From Limnohabitans sp. Rim8 (GTDB lineage: Bacteria; Pseudomonadota; Gammaproteobacteria; Burkholderiales; Burkholderiaceae_C), in the NCBI RefSeq assembly GCF_945901735.1, contig NZ_CAMDLM010000001.1, positions 1 through 64,000 of the forward strand: a DNA stretch of 64,000 nt, given 5' to 3'. Positions within the stretch are counted from its first letter, which is position 1, and the number at the start of each line of letters is the position of its first letter. Below the pieces are notes generated by a model that saw only the letters and a program-made list of their open reading frames with translations, searched no databases and was not told where the DNA came from. Shown here piece by piece: positions 12,763 to 25,381 of this stretch. The position numbers and the translations under genes were made by a program.

Positions 12763-13289
12763 AGAGGGCCGCCTTGACTGATTCACCGCATGCCCCTGTG
12801 CGCGCCAGTGCCGCCTTCATGCTGTCGCACCCTGCACACGCCATTGCCCTGGGTTTCGGCTCTGGACTTTCTCCGAAAGCACCAGGCACAGTGGGCAGTT
12901 TATGGGGTTGGGTGTCTTGGCTTTTGATTCAGCAACAGTTCAGCATTTCAAGCCAAGTGTGGATCATCGCGTGTGCTGTGCTTGTGGGCTGGTGGGCTTG
13001 CACCGTGACCGCCCGCCACATGGGCATCAGTGACCCCGGTGCCATTGTCTGGGATGAAATTGTGGCCATGTGGCTGATCCTTTTTATGCTCACCCCCAGT
13101 GGTTTTGGCACTCAACTGGCCGCATTTGTGCTGTTCCGTTTTTTTGATGCGGTCAAACCAGGCCCTGTCGCTTGGGCTGATCGATTGTTCAAAGGTTTTG
13201 GCTGGCGCGGCGGTTGGGGCATCCTTTGGGACGACCTGGTGGCCGTTTTTTGCACCCTGCTGGTGATGGCTTTGTGGAGGATCTGGTGA
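12759..13289 (+). CDS. pgpA: Phosphatidylglycerophosphatase A
   Basis: GFGSGLSPKAPGTVGSLWG, DEIVAMWL, FRFFDAVKPGPVAWAD; start may be the internal TTG (LTDSPH). Confidence 0.93.
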   Translation: MKRAALTDSPHAPVRASAAFMLSHPAHAIALGFGSGLSPKAPGTVGSLWGWVSWLLIQQQFSISSQVWIIACAVLVGWWACTVTARHMGISDPGAIVWDEIVAMWLILFMLTPSGFGTQLAAFVLFRFFDAVKPGPVAWADRLFKGFGWRGGWGILWDDLVAVFCTLLVMALWRIW

Positions 13290-13762
13290 TGCAGGCATTG
13301 GTTGAACGTGTTGCCCACCTACTGACTGCGCGGCACTGGATGTTGGCAACCGCCGAGAGTTGTACAGGCGGTCTGATCGCAGCTCAATGCACCGACTTGC
13401 CTGGGTCAAGTGTTTGGTTTGAGCGTGGATTTGTGTCCTATTCCAACGAAGCGAAGTCGCACATGTTGGGCGTCTCACCGGAATTGATTCAGTTGCATGG
13501 CGCTGTCAGCGAACCTGTCGCGCGGGCCATGGCCCTGGGCGCAGTGTACCGATCCAAAGCGGCTGCGGCTGTGGCCGTGACAGGTGTTGCGGGCCCAACG
13601 GGTGGCAGCCCTGGTAAGCCAGTGGGCACCGTATGGATTGCTTGGTGTGTTGGCGGCAAAACCTCTGCCGAACTCAAATACCTCGATGGCGATCGCCAAA
13701 CTATTCGAAGGCTGACTGTCGAGGCTGCCTTGCAGGGTTTGCTAGAAAGACTGAGCGCATAA
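13289..13762 (+). CDS. pncC: CinA C-terminal family / nicotinamide-nucleotide amidase
   Basis: LATAESCTGGLIAAQCTDLPGSS, VTGVAGPTGGSPGKPVGTVWIAW; ATG overlaps pgpA stop. Confidence 0.92.
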   Translation: MQALVERVAHLLTARHWMLATAESCTGGLIAAQCTDLPGSSVWFERGFVSYSNEAKSHMLGVSPELIQLHGAVSEPVARAMALGAVYRSKAAAAVAVTGVAGPTGGSPGKPVGTVWIAWCVGGKTSAELKYLDGDRQTIRRLTVEAALQGLLERLSA

Positions 13763-13811
13763 GCGTGCACTCATCGCTGTAGTCGATCATCTTGGCCGTG
13801 TAAAGGCCCAC

Positions 13812-13839
13812 AAAAAAGCCCTCCTAAGAGGGCTTTTTT
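13812..13839. terminator. Bidirectional Rho-independent terminator
   Basis: AAAAAAGCCCTCCTAAGAGGGCTTTTTT between convergent pncC and tRNA-fMet/rplQ. Confidence 0.9.
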
Positions 13840-13862
13840 GATGTTCAGCTTGTGCTGACATT

Positions 13863-13939
<77 letters not shown>

Positions 13940-13957
13940 ATATCTTCGAATTATAGC

Positions 13958-14344
13958 TTACTCTGCGGCTGAATCAGCAGGTGATTCAGCGCGATCGACC
14001 AATTCAACCAAAGCCATCGGTGCATTGTCACCCACGCGGTAACCCATTTTCAGGATGCGCGTGTAACCACCAGGACGCTTGGCGAAACGTGGGCCCAAAT
14101 CAGCAAACAATTTGATGACGCTGTCACGGTCACGCAGGCGGTTAAAAGCCAAACGCTTGTTGGACAGGCTGTCTTCTTTGGCCAAAGTAATCATCGGCTC
14201 AATGACGCGACGCAGCTCTTTGGCCTTAGGCAGTGTTGTTTTGATGACTTCATGCTCAATGAGCGAGTTCATCATGTTGCGCAACATGGCGAGGCGGTGC
14301 TCGCTGGTGCGGTTCAATTTACGGAGTCCGTGTCCGTGGCGCAT
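13958..14344 (-). CDS. rplQ: 50S ribosomal protein L17
   Basis: [24 protein letters not shown]. Confidence 0.98.
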   Translation of the reverse strand: MRHGHGLRKLNRTSEHRLAMLRNMMNSLIEHEVIKTTLPKAKELRRVIEPMITLAKEDSLSNKRLAFNRLRDRDSVIKLFADLGPRFAKRPGGYTRILKMGYRVGDNAPMALVELVDRAESPADSAAE

Positions 14345-14425
14345 GGTGCTTACCTTTCTTTATTAAACAGACAGCCGTATCAGGTACTGCCCGTGCACAA
14401 CCCGGAGTTAACCGGGAACTTCAAC

Positions 14426-15418
14426 TTAACGCTTTTCCAGACCAGCTGGTGGCCAGGATTCGAGCTTCATGCCCAAAGTCAAACCACGGGAAGCCAGAAC
14501 TTCCTTGATCTCGTTGAGTGACTTGCGACCCAAGTTAGGGGTCTTGAGCAACTCATTCTCGGTACGCTGGATCAGGTCACCGATGTAATAAATGTTTTCT
14601 GCTTTGAGGCAGTTGGCCGAACGTACGGTGAGTTCGAGCTCGTCCACAGGGCGCAATAGGATCGGGTCGAAACTGCCGGCACCACCGCGCACTGCAGGGG
14701 CATCGAAGGCCGACAGCTCACTGCCTTCCAGTTGTGCAAACACAGCCAATTGCTCGACTAGAATTTTGGACGATGCGCGAACAGCGTCTTCTGCTGTGAT
14801 GGCACCATTGGTTTCGATTTCAATGACCAATTTATCCAAATCAGTACGCTGCTCAACACGCGCGCTTTCGACGGTATAGCTCACACGCTTGACGGGCGAG
14901 AACGACGCGTCAAGCACAATGCGGCCCAAGGCTTTGGTCGGCTCATCAGCATAGCGGCGCATGCTGCCGGGTACATAACCACGGCCTTTCTCGACCTTGA
15001 TCTGCATGTCCAACTTGCCACCTTGTGACAGGTTTGCAATGACGTGATCAGGGTTGATGATTTCAACATCATGCGGTGTCTGGATGTCGGCAGCAGTGAC
15101 CGGACCTTCGCCATCTTTGCGCAAGCTCAGCGTGACTTCATCGCGGTTGTGCAATTTGAACACGACACCTTTGAGGTTCAACAGGATGTTCACAACATCT
15201 TGCTGTACACCATCGATGGATGAGTATTCGTGAACGACACCGGCAATGGTCACTTCAGTGGCGGAATAACCGACCATAGAAGAAAGCAAAACACGGCGCA
15301 GCGCATTGCCCAAGGTGTGGCCGTAGCCGCGCTCAAATGGTTCTAACGTGACTTTGGCACGGTTGGCTGCCAGTTGTTCGACCTGGATAGCTTTGGGTTT
15401 CAACAGATTGGTTTGCAT
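14426..15418 (-). CDS. rpoA: DNA-directed RNA polymerase subunit alpha
   Basis: Full-length RpoA with C-terminal domain ([23 protein letters not shown]). Confidence 0.98.
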   Translation of the reverse strand: MQTNLLKPKAIQVEQLAANRAKVTLEPFERGYGHTLGNALRRVLLSSMVGYSATEVTIAGVVHEYSSIDGVQQDVVNILLNLKGVVFKLHNRDEVTLSLRKDGEGPVTAADIQTPHDVEIINPDHVIANLSQGGKLDMQIKVEKGRGYVPGSMRRYADEPTKALGRIVLDASFSPVKRVSYTVESARVEQRTDLDKLVIEIETNGAITAEDAVRASSKILVEQLAVFAQLEGSELSAFDAPAVRGGAGSFDPILLRPVDELELTVRSANCLKAENIYYIGDLIQRTENELLKTPNLGRKSLNEIKEVLASRGLTLGMKLESWPPAGLEKR

Positions 15419-15518
15419 TCAGACTTCCTCTCAATACCCCCGGTTCGTTACACCGGTAAGGCTGATGAAGCACCCGGCCCACAATGCCTTGTGCGCCGGG
15501 AACGATTGAAACAGTGTA

Positions 15519-16142
15519 TTAACGTGAATACAGTTCGACGATCAACGATTCGTTGATGTCAGCACCAAATTCGTCACGGTCAGGCACTTTCTTGAAGGTG
15601 CCTTCTGCTTTATCAGCATTCACTTCGACCCATGCAGGCATACCCACTTGAGCGGCCAATTGCAGCGCCTCAACCACACGGTTTTGCTTCTTGGATTTCT
15701 CGCGAACCGCCACCACATCACCGGCCTTGACCAGGTAAGAAGGAATGTTCACGGACTGGCCATTCACGGTGATCGCTTTGTGAGACACCATCTGACGGGC
15801 TTCTGCACGTGTAGAGCCAAAACCCATGCGGTAAACCACATTGTCCAAGCGGCATTCAAGCAACGCCAACAGGTTTGAGCCTGTATTGCCCTTGCGGCGG
15901 TCAGCTTCTGCAAAATAACGGCGGAATTGCTTTTCGAGCACACCGTACATGCGCTTGACTTTTTGCTTTTCGCGCAACTGCAAACCGTAGTCTGAAGTCC
16001 GCTGACCTGAAGTGCGGCCGTGTTGGCCTGGTTTTGAGTCGAATTTGGACTTGTCCGCAATGGAGCGCCGTGCACTCTTGAGGAACAAATCCGTGCCTTC
16101 ACGGCGTGAAAGTTTGGCCTTGGGGCCGAGGTAACGTGCCAC
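15519..16142 (-). CDS. rpsD: 30S ribosomal protein S4
   Basis: [28 protein letters not shown]. Confidence 0.98.
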   Translation of the reverse strand: MARYLGPKAKLSRREGTDLFLKSARRSIADKSKFDSKPGQHGRTSGQRTSDYGLQLREKQKVKRMYGVLEKQFRRYFAEADRRKGNTGSNLLALLECRLDNVVYRMGFGSTRAEARQMVSHKAITVNGQSVNIPSYLVKAGDVVAVREKSKKQNRVVEALQLAAQVGMPAWVEVNADKAEGTFKKVPDRDEFGADINESLIVELYSR

Positions 16143-16229
16143 TTGATTTTCCTTTATTCAGCTGCCGCATCCATAAATGCGGGAGCCAGGCGATGCAAGC
16201 ATGGCCTGGCGGTGGGCTTGATTTAAAAC

Positions 16230-16634
16230 TTAGATACGACGGCGCTTTTGAGGGCGGCAGCCGTTATGGGGAACCGGTGTCACATCGGCGATCGATGTGA
16301 TACGGATGCCCAGTGCACCCAAGGCACGGACCGAAGACTCACGACCTGGGCCGGGGCCTTTGATCTCGACGTCTAGGTTTTTGATGCCTTGTTCTTGGGC
16401 AGCACGGCCAGCCACTTCAGAAGCGACCTGAGCTGCAAAAGGTGTCGATTTGCGCGAACCCTTGAAGCCCTGACCACCCGATGAAGCCCACGACAAGGCG
16501 TTGCCTTGACGGTCGGTGATCGTGATGATGGTGTTGTTGAACGAAGCGTGCACGTGAGCAATGCCGTCAGCAATGTTCTTGCGGACTTTTTTGCGAACAC
16601 GTTGTGCGGCGCTGTTGGATTGTGCTTTTGCCAT
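16230..16634 (-). CDS. rpsK: 30S ribosomal protein S11
   Basis: [32 protein letters not shown]. Confidence 0.98.
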   Translation of the reverse strand: MAKAQSNSAAQRVRKKVRKNIADGIAHVHASFNNTIITITDRQGNALSWASSGGQGFKGSRKSTPFAAQVASEVAGRAAQEQGIKNLDVEIKGPGPGRESSVRALGALGIRITSIADVTPVPHNGCRPQKRRRI

Positions 16635-16653
16635 GGTGGTTTCTCAATTCTGC

Positions 16654-17019
16654 TTATTTCTTCAGAGCCGCAGCACCTTTACGCGGACCCTTGCGAGTCC
16701 GTGCGTTGGTACGTGTACGCTGACCGCGCATGGGCAAACCGCGACGGTGGCGGAAACCACGGTAGCAACCAATGTCCATCAAACGCTTGATGTTCATGGT
16801 GGTTTCGCGGCGCAAGTCACCTTCAATGGTGAACACTGCGATCTGGTCGCGAATTTTTTCCAGGTCTGCGTCGGTCAAGTCCTTGATCTTCTTCGAATAA
16901 GCGATGCCGGAGGCCTCGCAAATTTGTCGAGCCCGGGTGCGACCAATACCGAAAATGGCAGTCAAGCCAATTTCAGCATGTTTGTGCGGCGGAATGTTGA
17001 TGCCAGCGATACGTGCCAT
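16654..17019 (-). CDS. rpsM: 30S ribosomal protein S13
   Basis: [30 protein letters not shown]. Confidence 0.98.
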   Translation of the reverse strand: MARIAGINIPPHKHAEIGLTAIFGIGRTRARQICEASGIAYSKKIKDLTDADLEKIRDQIAVFTIEGDLRRETTMNIKRLMDIGCYRGFRHRRGLPMRGQRTRTNARTRKGPRKGAAALKK

Positions 17020-17043
17020 TTTCGTCCTCTAAAACTAATTCAA

Positions 17044-17157
17044 TCAGCCTTGACGCTGCTTGTGACGTGGATCGGTGCAGATCACACGAACAACGCCTTT
17101 ACGGCGGATGACTTTGCAATTACGGCAAATTTTTTTCACCGAAGCAGAAACTCTCAT
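17044..17157 (-). CDS. rpmJ: 50S ribosomal protein L36 (37 aa)
   Basis: Own translation: [37 protein letters not shown]; missed by the ORF track for length. Confidence 0.96.
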   Translation of the reverse strand: MRVSASVKKICRNCKVIRRKGVVRVICTDPRHKQRQG

Positions 17158-17261
17158 GGTTCTCTCCTAAAACTCATCGATACCCAGACTTCACAGGCCA
17201 GGTGAAAAATATGGCCCCTCGCCAGAGCTCAGGGTTCATTACCAAACTTTCAACAAGTCGG

Positions 17262-18581
17262 TCAGGACTTGAAGCTCGCCTTTTTCAGAAGCGAATCGTA
17301 TTGTTGTGACATCAAGTAATTTTGCACTTGAGCCATGAAATCCATGGTCACGACCACGATGATCAGCAGAGAAGTGCCACCAAAGTAAAACGGAACATTG
17401 TATTTCAGAATCAAAAATTCAGGCAGCAAGCACACAAAAGTGATGTAGGCTGCACCCACTGCGGTCAAACGCAACAAGATCTTGTCGATGAATTTGGCTG
17501 TTTGATCACCCGGGCGAATGCCAGGAATGAAAGCGCCGCTCTTCTTCAGGTTATCGGCTGTTTCACGGCTGTTGAAAACCAACGCTGTGTAAAAGAAGCA
17601 GAAGAAAATGATGGCGGCAGCGTAAAACATCACGTAGATCGGCTGGCCTGGCGCCAGCGCGCTGGCCACATCCTTGAAGAACCGAACCACGACACTTTCA
17701 GATGATCCTGAGCTGAACCAACCAATCAGAGTGGCAGGCAGAAGAATGATAGAGGAAGCAAAGATCGGGGGAATCACACCGGCCATGTTCAACTTGAGGG
17801 GCAGGTGCGAAGATTGACCACCGTACACCTTGTTGCCCACTTGGCGGCGTGCGTAATTCACAAGGATCTTGCGTTGACCGCGTTCGACAAAGACCACAAA
17901 GTAAGTAACCAATCCCACCAACACGATGATCAACACCGAGATCAGAGGATTCATCGCACCCGTCCGAACCAGCTCAAACAAACCACCCAATGCGCTAGGC
18001 AAACCTGCAGCAATACCTGCAAAGATGAGAATCGAGATGCCGTTGCCCAGACCACGCTCTGTTATCTGCTCACCCAACCACATCAGGAACATCGCTCCGG
18101 CCGTCAAACTGACCACCGCCGTCATGCGAAAGCCCATTCCGGGATTGATCACCAAACCAGCAGAGGCTTCTAACGCAACGGCAATACCGAACGACTGAAA
18201 AAGTGCCAAGCCCAAAGCGCCGAAACGCGTGTACTGGGTGATCTTGCGACGACCTGATTCGCCTTCCTTCTTCATTTGCTCGAACGTAGGGACAACGTAA
18301 GTCATCAACTGCATCACAATGGAAGCAGAGATGTAGGGCATGATGCCCAAAGCAAAGATAGTGAAGCGAGACAGAGCACCGCCTGAGAACATGTTGAACA
18401 AGCTCAGAATGCCGCCCTGTTGACCGTTGAACAACTGCTTGAGCTGGTCAGGATCGATGCCGGGCACAGGAATGTGCGCTCCGATACGGTAGACCACCAA
18501 CGCCAACAGCAGGAAGACCAGTCGACGACGCAAGTCACCGTACTTTCCTGCTTTGGCTGTTGGATTAGCGTTGGTTGCCAC
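17262..18581 (-). CDS. secY: Protein translocase subunit SecY
   Basis: 439 aa multi-TM SecY ([45 protein letters not shown]). Confidence 0.98.
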   Translation of the reverse strand: MATNANPTAKAGKYGDLRRRLVFLLLALVVYRIGAHIPVPGIDPDQLKQLFNGQQGGILSLFNMFSGGALSRFTIFALGIMPYISASIVMQLMTYVVPTFEQMKKEGESGRRKITQYTRFGALGLALFQSFGIAVALEASAGLVINPGMGFRMTAVVSLTAGAMFLMWLGEQITERGLGNGISILIFAGIAAGLPSALGGLFELVRTGAMNPLISVLIIVLVGLVTYFVVFVERGQRKILVNYARRQVGNKVYGGQSSHLPLKLNMAGVIPPIFASSIILLPATLIGWFSSGSSESVVVRFFKDVASALAPGQPIYVMFYAAAIIFFCFFYTALVFNSRETADNLKKSGAFIPGIRPGDQTAKFIDKILLRLTAVGAAYITFVCLLPEFLILKYNVPFYFGGTSLLIIVVVTMDFMAQVQNYLMSQQYDSLLKKASFKS

Positions 18582-18603
18582 GTTGTGTCTCGTCCATCAA
18601 GTT

Positions 18604-19038
18604 TCAGACCACGGTGCCGCCAGCAGCTTCAATGGCTGCCTTTGCACCCGCAGTTGCACCGATGCCTGTCAACTTGACAGCCTTGGTCAACTCACCCGTG
18701 TTGATCACTTTGACCACTTTGGCCATTTGTGAAACAAGACCGGCTTGCTTCAGTGTCAAAACATCCACTTCCGCCAAATCCAAACGGGACAAAGTGGTCA
18801 GTGTGATTTCTGCGTTGTACTTCAGCAAGTGTGATTTGAATCCGCGCTTGGGCAGACGGCGCTGCAAAGGCATCTGACCGCCTTCGAAACCGACTTTATG
18901 GTAACCACCCGAACGGGATTTCTGACCTTTGTGACCACGGCCTGCTGTTTTACCCAGACCGGAGCCAATACCACGGCCAACTCGGCGTGGTGCGTGCTTG
19001 GAGCCTTCTGCAGGCTTGATGCTATTGAGTTCCATCAT
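18604..19038 (-). CDS. rplO: 50S ribosomal protein L15
   Basis: [43 protein letters not shown]. Confidence 0.97.
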   Translation of the reverse strand: MMELNSIKPAEGSKHAPRRVGRGIGSGLGKTAGRGHKGQKSRSGGYHKVGFEGGQMPLQRRLPKRGFKSHLLKYNAEITLTTLSRLDLAEVDVLTLKQAGLVSQMAKVVKVINTGELTKAVKLTGIGATAGAKAAIEAAGGTVV

Positions 19039-19045
19039 CGGCCTC

Positions 19046-19228
19046 TTAGAGAACTTTGACCAGATAGCTGATCTTGTTGATCATGCCGCGCACAGCGGGC
19101 GTATCCTGCAACTCACTCACGGAGTTGAGCTTGCGCAGACCCAATCCACGAACTGTGGCGCGGTGAGTAACTTTGGTGCCAATTGGGCTGCGAACCAATT
19201 GGACTTTCACGGTTGATTGTGTCGTCAT
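19046..19228 (-). CDS. rpmD: 50S ribosomal protein L30
   Basis: [30 protein letters not shown]. Confidence 0.96.
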   Translation of the reverse strand: MTTQSTVKVQLVRSPIGTKVTHRATVRGLGLRKLNSVSELQDTPAVRGMINKISYLVKVL

Positions 19229-19242
19229 GTTCGATCTCCGGT

Positions 19243-19761
19243 TCAGCCGAACAACTCTTCAACGGACTTGCCACGCTTGGCAGCCACGTTGGAGGCTGTT
19301 GTGCAGTTGGACAAGGCGTCCAATGTGGCACGAACCATGTTGTAGGGGTTGGATGAACCATGGCTCTTGGCCACGATGTCCGTGATGCCCACCACTTCGA
19401 ACACAGCACGCATAGGACCGCCAGCGATGATGCCAGTACCTTTTGGCGCTGGTGCCATCATCACGCGGGCAGCACCGTGGTGGCCGTGCACGGCATGGTG
19501 AATGGTGCCATTTTTGAGGTGGACTTTGGCGAGGTTACGACGGGCTTCTTCCATCGCTTTTTGCACAGCCGCTGGCACTTCTTTCGATTTGCCCTTGCCC
19601 ATGCCCACCTTACCATCGCCGTCACCGACCACGGTCAAAGCTGCGAAACCGAGGATACGGCCGCCCTTGACCACCTTGGTCACGCGATTCACCGCGATCA
19701 TCTTTTCACGCAGACCGTCTTCCGGACCGTCGCTCTGCGGTTTTGCTGTAAATTTAGCCAT
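19243..19761 (-). CDS. rpsE: 30S ribosomal protein S5
   Basis: [49 protein letters not shown]. Confidence 0.98.
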   Translation of the reverse strand: MAKFTAKPQSDGPEDGLREKMIAVNRVTKVVKGGRILGFAALTVVGDGDGKVGMGKGKSKEVPAAVQKAMEEARRNLAKVHLKNGTIHHAVHGHHGAARVMMAPAPKGTGIIAGGPMRAVFEVVGITDIVAKSHGSSNPYNMVRATLDALSNCTTASNVAAKRGKSVEELFG

Positions 19762-19778
19762 TTGTTACTCCGATCCGT

Positions 19779-20144
19779 TTAGAACTGCAGACCTGCTTCG
19801 CGGGCTGCTTCGGCCAAAGCCTTGACACGACCGTGGTAAGCGAAACCTGCACGGTCGAAGGCGACCTTCTCGACGCCAGCTGCTTTTGCTTTTTCAGCAA
19901 TGCGCTTGCCAATGACTGCGGCAGCGGCGGCATTGCCACCCTTGCCAACCGCACCCAAGGCCGTGCGCACTTCGGCCTCGGCAGTGGATGCACTCGCCAA
20001 AACTTTGGTGCCGCAACCAGAAATAACGCTGGCATAGATGTGCAAGTTGGTACGGTTCACGGTCAAACGGGCCACGCCTTGCTGTGCAATGCGGATGCGT
20101 GTTTGTCGCGCACGACGCAGACGCTGCTCTTTCTTGGTCAACAT
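19779..20144 (-). CDS. rplR: 50S ribosomal protein L18
   Basis: L18 sequence ([16 protein letters not shown]...[26 protein letters not shown]). Confidence 0.98.
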   Translation of the reverse strand: MLTKKEQRLRRARQTRIRIAQQGVARLTVNRTNLHIYASVISGCGTKVLASASTAEAEVRTALGAVGKGGNAAAAAVIGKRIAEKAKAAGVEKVAFDRAGFAYHGRVKALAEAAREAGLQF

Positions 20145-20155
20145 GGTGCAGCTCC

Positions 20156-20689
20156 TTATTTCTTCTTGGTCTCTTTGATCGTGATCTTCTCATCCGAATA
20201 ACGGATGCCCTTACCTTTGTAAGGCTCAGGAGGACGAACAGCACGGATCTCAGCAGCAATTTGGCCAACACGTTGACGGTCGGCACCCTTGATCACGATT
20301 TCAGTCGCGGTTGGGGTGGCCACCGTGATGCCCGCAGGCATTTCAATGTTGACAGGGTGTGAATAACCAACAGCCAGATTCAATTTGGCACCGGATGCTG
20401 CCGCCTTGTAGCCCACGCCGACCAGGTTTAACTTCTTTTCGAAGCCCTTGGTCACGCCATTCACCATGTTGTTCACCAGCTGTCGCATGGTGCCACTCAT
20501 GGCATTGGCTTCGCGTGAATCATTGGCTGGGGCAAAACTCAATTTGCCGCCCTCGTTGGTCACAGTCACCAGCATGTTGGATGCGATGGCCAGTTGACCA
20601 CCCAAGCCCTTGACACTGATTTGATCTTGTTTAACTGACACATCCACACCAACGGGGATGGTCACAGGCATTTTTCCTACGCGGGACAT
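20156..20689 (-). CDS. rplF: 50S ribosomal protein L6
   Basis: [17 protein letters not shown]...[27 protein letters not shown]. Confidence 0.97.
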   Translation of the reverse strand: MSRVGKMPVTIPVGVDVSVKQDQISVKGLGGQLAIASNMLVTVTNEGGKLSFAPANDSREANAMSGTMRQLVNNMVNGVTKGFEKKLNLVGVGYKAAASGAKLNLAVGYSHPVNIEMPAGITVATPTATEIVIKGADRQRVGQIAAEIRAVRPPEPYKGKGIRYSDEKITIKETKKK

Positions 20690-20702
20690 TCTTTTTCTCC
20701 CT

Positions 20703-21098
20703 TTAAGCGACGTAGCAAAGCACTTCGCCGCCGACACCGGCTGCACGCGCTTTGCGATCGGTCATCACGCCTTGGGGGGTGGTGACGATGGCCACGCCCA
20801 AACCGTTTTGGACTTGGGGAATGGCATCACGGCCTTTGTAAACACGCAGGCCGGGGCGGCTCACGCGCTCAATACGCTCGATAACCGGACGGCCAGCGTA
20901 GTACTTCAGGGCGATTTCGAGGGTGGCTTTGCCATCTTCGGTTTTGACTTGGAAGCCATCAATGTAGCCTTCATCTTTCAGCACTTGAACAATGGCCACC
21001 TTCACTTTGGAAGAAGGCACCATCACGGCAGCTTTTGCCACCATTTGTGCGTTGCGGATGCGGGTCAACAGATCGGCAATAGGATCACTCATGCTCAT
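20703..21098 (-). CDS. rpsH: 30S ribosomal protein S8
   Basis: [23 protein letters not shown]. Confidence 0.98.
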   Translation of the reverse strand: MSMSDPIADLLTRIRNAQMVAKAAVMVPSSKVKVAIVQVLKDEGYIDGFQVKTEDGKATLEIALKYYAGRPVIERIERVSRPGLRVYKGRDAIPQVQNGLGVAIVTTPQGVMTDRKARAAGVGGEVLCYVA

Positions 21099-21116
21099 GT
21101 TGTTATCTCCTGCCGA

Positions 21117-21422
21117 TTACCAGCTGGCTTTGGTCACGCCCGGGATATGGCCAGCGAAGGCCATTTCACGGATTTTGGCGCGACCCAGACCAAATTGACG
21201 GAACGTACCACGTGGGCGACCGGTGATTTCACAGCGGTTGCGTTGGCGGGTCGGATTGGCGTTGCGCGGGAGCTTTTGCAGACCCATACGGGCAGCTGCA
21301 CGGTCCTCATCACTGCGCTTGAAATCGTTGGCGATGGCTTTCAATTCCGCATATTTTTTTGCGTACTTGGCTGCCAATTTTTCACGCTTGAGCTCGCGCT
21401 CGATCAAAGCTACTTTAGCCAC
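21117..21422 (-). CDS. rpsN: 30S ribosomal protein S14 (GTG start)
   Basis: 101 aa [28 protein letters not shown]...[22 protein letters not shown]; only in-register start is GTG. Confidence 0.95.
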   Translation of the reverse strand: MAKVALIERELKREKLAAKYAKKYAELKAIANDFKRSDEDRAAARMGLQKLPRNANPTRQRNRCEITGRPRGTFRQFGLGRAKIREMAFAGHIPGVTKASW

Positions 21423-21430
21423 GTGACACC

Positions 21431-21970
21431 TCAGTTCTTGAAGGGGAAGCGGAAAGCTGCCAAAAGTGCTTTGCACTCTTCGTCAGACTTGGCCGTGGTG
21501 GTGATGCTGATGTTGAGACCGCGCAAGGCATCTACCTTGTCGTACTCAATCTCAGGGAAAATGATCTGTTCTTTGACGCCGATGTTGTAGTTGCCACGAC
21601 CATCGAAAGCGCGACCAGAAATACCGCGGAAGTCACGCACACGTGGCAAAGCCACGGTCACGAATCGGTCAAGGAATTCATACATCTGAACGCCGCGCAG
21701 AGTGACCATGCAACCAATTGGCTGCATTTCACGAATCTTGAAGCCGGCAATGGCTTTCTTGGCCTTGGTGACCACAGGCTTTTGACCTGCAATCTTGGTC
21801 AAGTCGCTCACCGCGTGGTCCATGACTTTCTTGTCAGCGACCGCTTCAGACACACCCATGTTCAAGGTGATCTTGGTGATGCGAGGAACCTGCATAGGTG
21901 ACTTGTAGCCGAATTTGGCTGTCAAGTCAGGTGCGATTTTTTCGCGGAAGATTTGTTGCAAACGTGCCAT
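21431..21970 (-). CDS. rplE: 50S ribosomal protein L5
   Basis: [40 protein letters not shown]. Confidence 0.97.
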   Translation of the reverse strand: MARLQQIFREKIAPDLTAKFGYKSPMQVPRITKITLNMGVSEAVADKKVMDHAVSDLTKIAGQKPVVTKAKKAIAGFKIREMQPIGCMVTLRGVQMYEFLDRFVTVALPRVRDFRGISGRAFDGRGNYNIGVKEQIIFPEIEYDKVDALRGLNISITTTAKSDEECKALLAAFRFPFKN

Positions 21971-21972
21971 GC

Positions 21973-22293
21973 TCATGCCACCTTGATTTCTTCGCCGCTG
22001 GACTTGTAAACACGAACGCGTTTGCCGTCAGCCTGCAGTTTGACTCCCACTCGATCTGCCTTACCCGTTGCGGCATTGAAAATGGCCACATTGGACTGGT
22101 GAATCGGCATGGCCTTTTCGATGATGCCGCCAGTTGTGCCCTTCATGGGGTTTGGCTTGGCGTGCTTTTTTACGATATTGATACCGTCGATCAAAACATG
22201 GGAGTCGGTTGCGCGGGCGGTGACTTTGCCGCGCTTGCCCTTATCCCGACCTGTGATGACGATGATTTCATCGCCTGTGCGAATCTTGTTCAT
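21973..22293 (-). CDS. rplX: 50S ribosomal protein L24
   Basis: [24 protein letters not shown]. Confidence 0.97.
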   Translation of the reverse strand: MNKIRTGDEIIVITGRDKGKRGKVTARATDSHVLIDGINIVKKHAKPNPMKGTTGGIIEKAMPIHQSNVAIFNAATGKADRVGVKLQADGKRVRVYKSSGEEIKVA

Positions 22294-22302
22294 GGCGCGT
22301 CC

Positions 22303-22671
22303 TTACAGTACTTCAGGAGCCAGGGACACGATCTTCATGAACTTCTCGGTACGCAGTTCACGCGTGACCGGACCGAAGATGCGGGTGCCAATAGGCTCCA
22401 ACTTGGCGTTCAGCAACACGGCTGCGTTGCCATCGAATTTGATGAGGGAGCCATCGCCACGGCGGATGCCCTTGGCAGTGCGAACCACCACAGCACTGTA
22501 GATCTCGCCTTTTTTGACGCGACCACGCGGGGCGGCTTCTTTGATGCTCACTTTGATGATGTCGCCAACACTTGCATAACGACGCCTAGACCCGCCGAGC
22601 ACCTTGATGCACAGCACGGACTTGGCGCCGGTGTTGTCGGCCACATCCAACCGAGATTCTGTCTGGATCAT
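22303..22671 (-). CDS. rplN: 50S ribosomal protein L14
   Basis: 122 aa [33 protein letters not shown]. Confidence 0.98.
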   Translation of the reverse strand: MIQTESRLDVADNTGAKSVLCIKVLGGSRRRYASVGDIIKVSIKEAAPRGRVKKGEIYSAVVVRTAKGIRRGDGSLIKFDGNAAVLLNAKLEPIGTRIFGPVTRELRTEKFMKIVSLAPEVL

Positions 22672-22929
22672 TTCTTTGTTCCCAACTTGTACTCCTAGCA
22701 AACTGGCCGAAAAGCCAACCTGCAGGAATCAGTCTTGGACCCGTCATACACTCGGCAAACCACTTGCTGAGCTTCTGTTTGGGCAGATAACTGCGCCTTT
22801 TGAAAGGCGAAGCCCACGATTATGCCAGAAAAAATGTCGTGTACAACATGTTGACGAAATTTTCCTGTTTTTAAGCCAGCGCTTTGGCGTTGAACCGCCA
22901 GGGTGAGTCCTGCCGACCCCCCTCATGTT

Positions 22930-24432
22930 TCAGTTTTGAGCCCACGATCGTGAGCGAGCCACGGCTTCTCGCCAACGCTGCGCATGGGCCATTCTTTGGG
23001 ATTCCTGCCATTGCGGCAAGAATCGCCGCTCCTCTTGCCACTGCGCAGTCAACTCCTCTGCGCCTGACCAATACCCGATGGCCAGCCCCGCCAGATACGT
23101 CACCCCGAGCGCCGTGGTCTCACTGATGTGGCTGCGCACCACCGGCACGCCCAACACATTCGCCTGAATTTGCATCAGCAAGTCGTTTTTGCTGGCACCT
23201 CCGTCCACCCTCAGCTCGGTCAGCGCCAATCCACTGTCAGCGCTCATGGCACGAAAGACATCGGCCGTCTGCAAGGCAATGGCCTCCAAAGCAGCTCTGG
23301 CAATGTGCGCCCGCCCCGTCCCCCGGGTCATGCCCACCAAGGTGCCCCTGGCCTGGCCATCCCAGTCGGGCGTGCCCAATCCGGCAAAAGCGGGAACCAA
23401 AAAGACATCTCCCGTGTCCTGCACGCTGGCAGCCAGGGCTTCAACCTGGGCCGCGCTGTCGATGATCTGCAATCCGTCGCGCAACCACTGCACCGTGGCC
23501 CCAGCCATGAACACCGAACCTTCTAAGGCGTAGGCCAAGGGCCGCAGCGCAGTGCTTGGACCTTGCCAGGCCACGGTGCTGAGCAATTGGTGTTGACTGG
23601 CCACAGGCTGATCGCCCGTGTTCATCAGCATGAAGCAGCCCGTGCCATAAGTGTTTTTGGCCATACCGGGCGCAAAGCAGGCCTGACCGAAAAGGGCCGC
23701 CTGCTGATCTCCCGCCCAGCCCGCAATGGGCACACTGCCCCCCAAGCATTGGGTATCGGTCACGGCCACCAGGCCGCATGAGGGCAATATCTGTGGCAAA
23801 ACAGCGTGTGGAATGTTCAGCAGCGCCAGCATGTCCTCATCCCAGGTGCCGGTTTTCAGGTTGAAAAGCAGCGTACGAGCGGCATTGCTGGGCTCTGTGG
23901 CGTGCACCCGCCCGCCCGTCAACTGCCACATCAACCAGCTGTCCACGGTGCCAAAGGCCAATTCGCCCCGCTCGGCCCGCAATCGGGCCCCCGGAACATT
24001 GTCCAGTAGCCACGCCAGCTTGGTGCCTGAAAAATAAGCATCAATGACCAAGCCGGTTTTGGCGGCGATGCCCGGGGCGTGGCCTGCAGCGCGCAGGGCC
24101 TCGCAAAATCCGGTGGTGCGCCGGTCCTGCCAAACGATGGCCGGGGCCACGGGCTCACCCGTTTGGCGATCCCACAGCACCGTGGTTTCACGCTGGTTGG
24201 CGATGCCCAGAGCACGCACCTGGCGGGCCGTGATGCCCGCATGCATCAGCACCTCGCGCAGGACAGCCAATTGGGTTTGCCAGATTTCGTTGGCATCGTG
24301 CTCAACCCACCCCGGTTGCGGGAAAAACTGGGTGAATTCGCGCTGTGCCATGGCCACCACCCGGCCACCATGGTCAAACACCACGGCCCGAGAGCTGGTG
24401 GTGCCTTGGTCAATTGAGAGCATGTAATCCAT
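22930..24432 (-). CDS. glpK: Glycerol kinase
   Basis: [32 protein letters not shown]...[24 protein letters not shown]. Confidence 0.96.
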   Translation of the reverse strand: MDYMLSIDQGTTSSRAVVFDHGGRVVAMAQREFTQFFPQPGWVEHDANEIWQTQLAVLREVLMHAGITARQVRALGIANQRETTVLWDRQTGEPVAPAIVWQDRRTTGFCEALRAAGHAPGIAAKTGLVIDAYFSGTKLAWLLDNVPGARLRAERGELAFGTVDSWLMWQLTGGRVHATEPSNAARTLLFNLKTGTWDEDMLALLNIPHAVLPQILPSCGLVAVTDTQCLGGSVPIAGWAGDQQAALFGQACFAPGMAKNTYGTGCFMLMNTGDQPVASQHQLLSTVAWQGPSTALRPLAYALEGSVFMAGATVQWLRDGLQIIDSAAQVEALAASVQDTGDVFLVPAFAGLGTPDWDGQARGTLVGMTRGTGRAHIARAALEAIALQTADVFRAMSADSGLALTELRVDGGASKNDLLMQIQANVLGVPVVRSHISETTALGVTYLAGLAIGYWSGAEELTAQWQEERRFLPQWQESQRMAHAQRWREAVARSRSWAQN

Positions 24433-24520
24433 GCCCGCAAGATTAGCGCAAAGCCGCTCAGACAAACAGCGACAATTCCCCGATTGACCTTTCAACCCAG
24501 ACACCTGAGAGACTGACACC

Positions 24521-25345
24521 ATGACTTCTTTTGCGAATCACATGGCCTTTATCGGCGGCGGCAACATGGCCAGCGCCATCATGGGAGGCCTGATCCGCCA
24601 AGGCATGAGACCCGATCAATTCACCGTGGTTGAACCCTTTGCCGAAGCCGCCGACAAACTGCTCAAGGACTTTGGCATCACCGCACTGTCCGTTGCAGGC
24701 CCTGCTTTGGCCGGTGCGGACTTGGTGGTCTGGGCGGTCAAGCCGCAAATCTTCAGCGAAGCCGCCGCCCCGGTCATGCCCTACACCCGAGGCGCGCTGC
24801 ACCTGTCGGTGGCGGCGGGCATCCGCACCGACAGCATTTCCCGCTGGGTCGGCACAGATCGGGTGGTGCGCTGCATGCCCAACACCCCGGCACTGGTGGG
24901 CCAGGGCGTTACCGGCTTGTTTGCCTGCCCATCGGTCACCCCGACCGACCAGCAACTGGTGGCGCAAGTCATTGGCACGACCGGTCAATACCTGTGGGTG
25001 CAGCAGGAATCTTTGCTGGACGCGGTGACCGCCTTGTCGGGCTCCGGCCCTGCCTATGTGTTTTTCTTCCTCGAAGCCATGACCGAAGCGGGCGTGGGCA
25101 TGGGCCTGAGTGCCGAACAGGCCTATCAACTGGCGGTGGCCACGTTTTCGGGCGCATCTTCCTTGGCGGCGGCGTCCCATGAATCGCCCGAAGTGCTGCG
25201 CCAGCGGGTCACCTCGAAAGGCGGCACCACCTATGCAGCCATCAGCGCGATGGAAGCAGCCGGCATCAAACCATCTTTTGTGAGCGCCATGCAGGCGGCT
25301 GAGCAACGCGCCCGCGAATTGGGTGATGAATTTGGCAAGGCCTGA
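24521..25345 (+). CDS. proC: Pyrroline-5-carboxylate reductase
   Basis: [52 protein letters not shown]. Confidence 0.96.
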   Translation: MTSFANHMAFIGGGNMASAIMGGLIRQGMRPDQFTVVEPFAEAADKLLKDFGITALSVAGPALAGADLVVWAVKPQIFSEAAAPVMPYTRGALHLSVAAGIRTDSISRWVGTDRVVRCMPNTPALVGQGVTGLFACPSVTPTDQQLVAQVIGTTGQYLWVQQESLLDAVTALSGSGPAYVFFFLEAMTEAGVGMGLSAEQAYQLAVATFSGASSLAAASHESPEVLRQRVTSKGGTTYAAISAMEAAGIKPSFVSAMQAAEQRARELGDEFGKA

Positions 25346-25381
25346 ACGTGGGTCAACAATCCCTGCCAGTGGCGCTGGACA

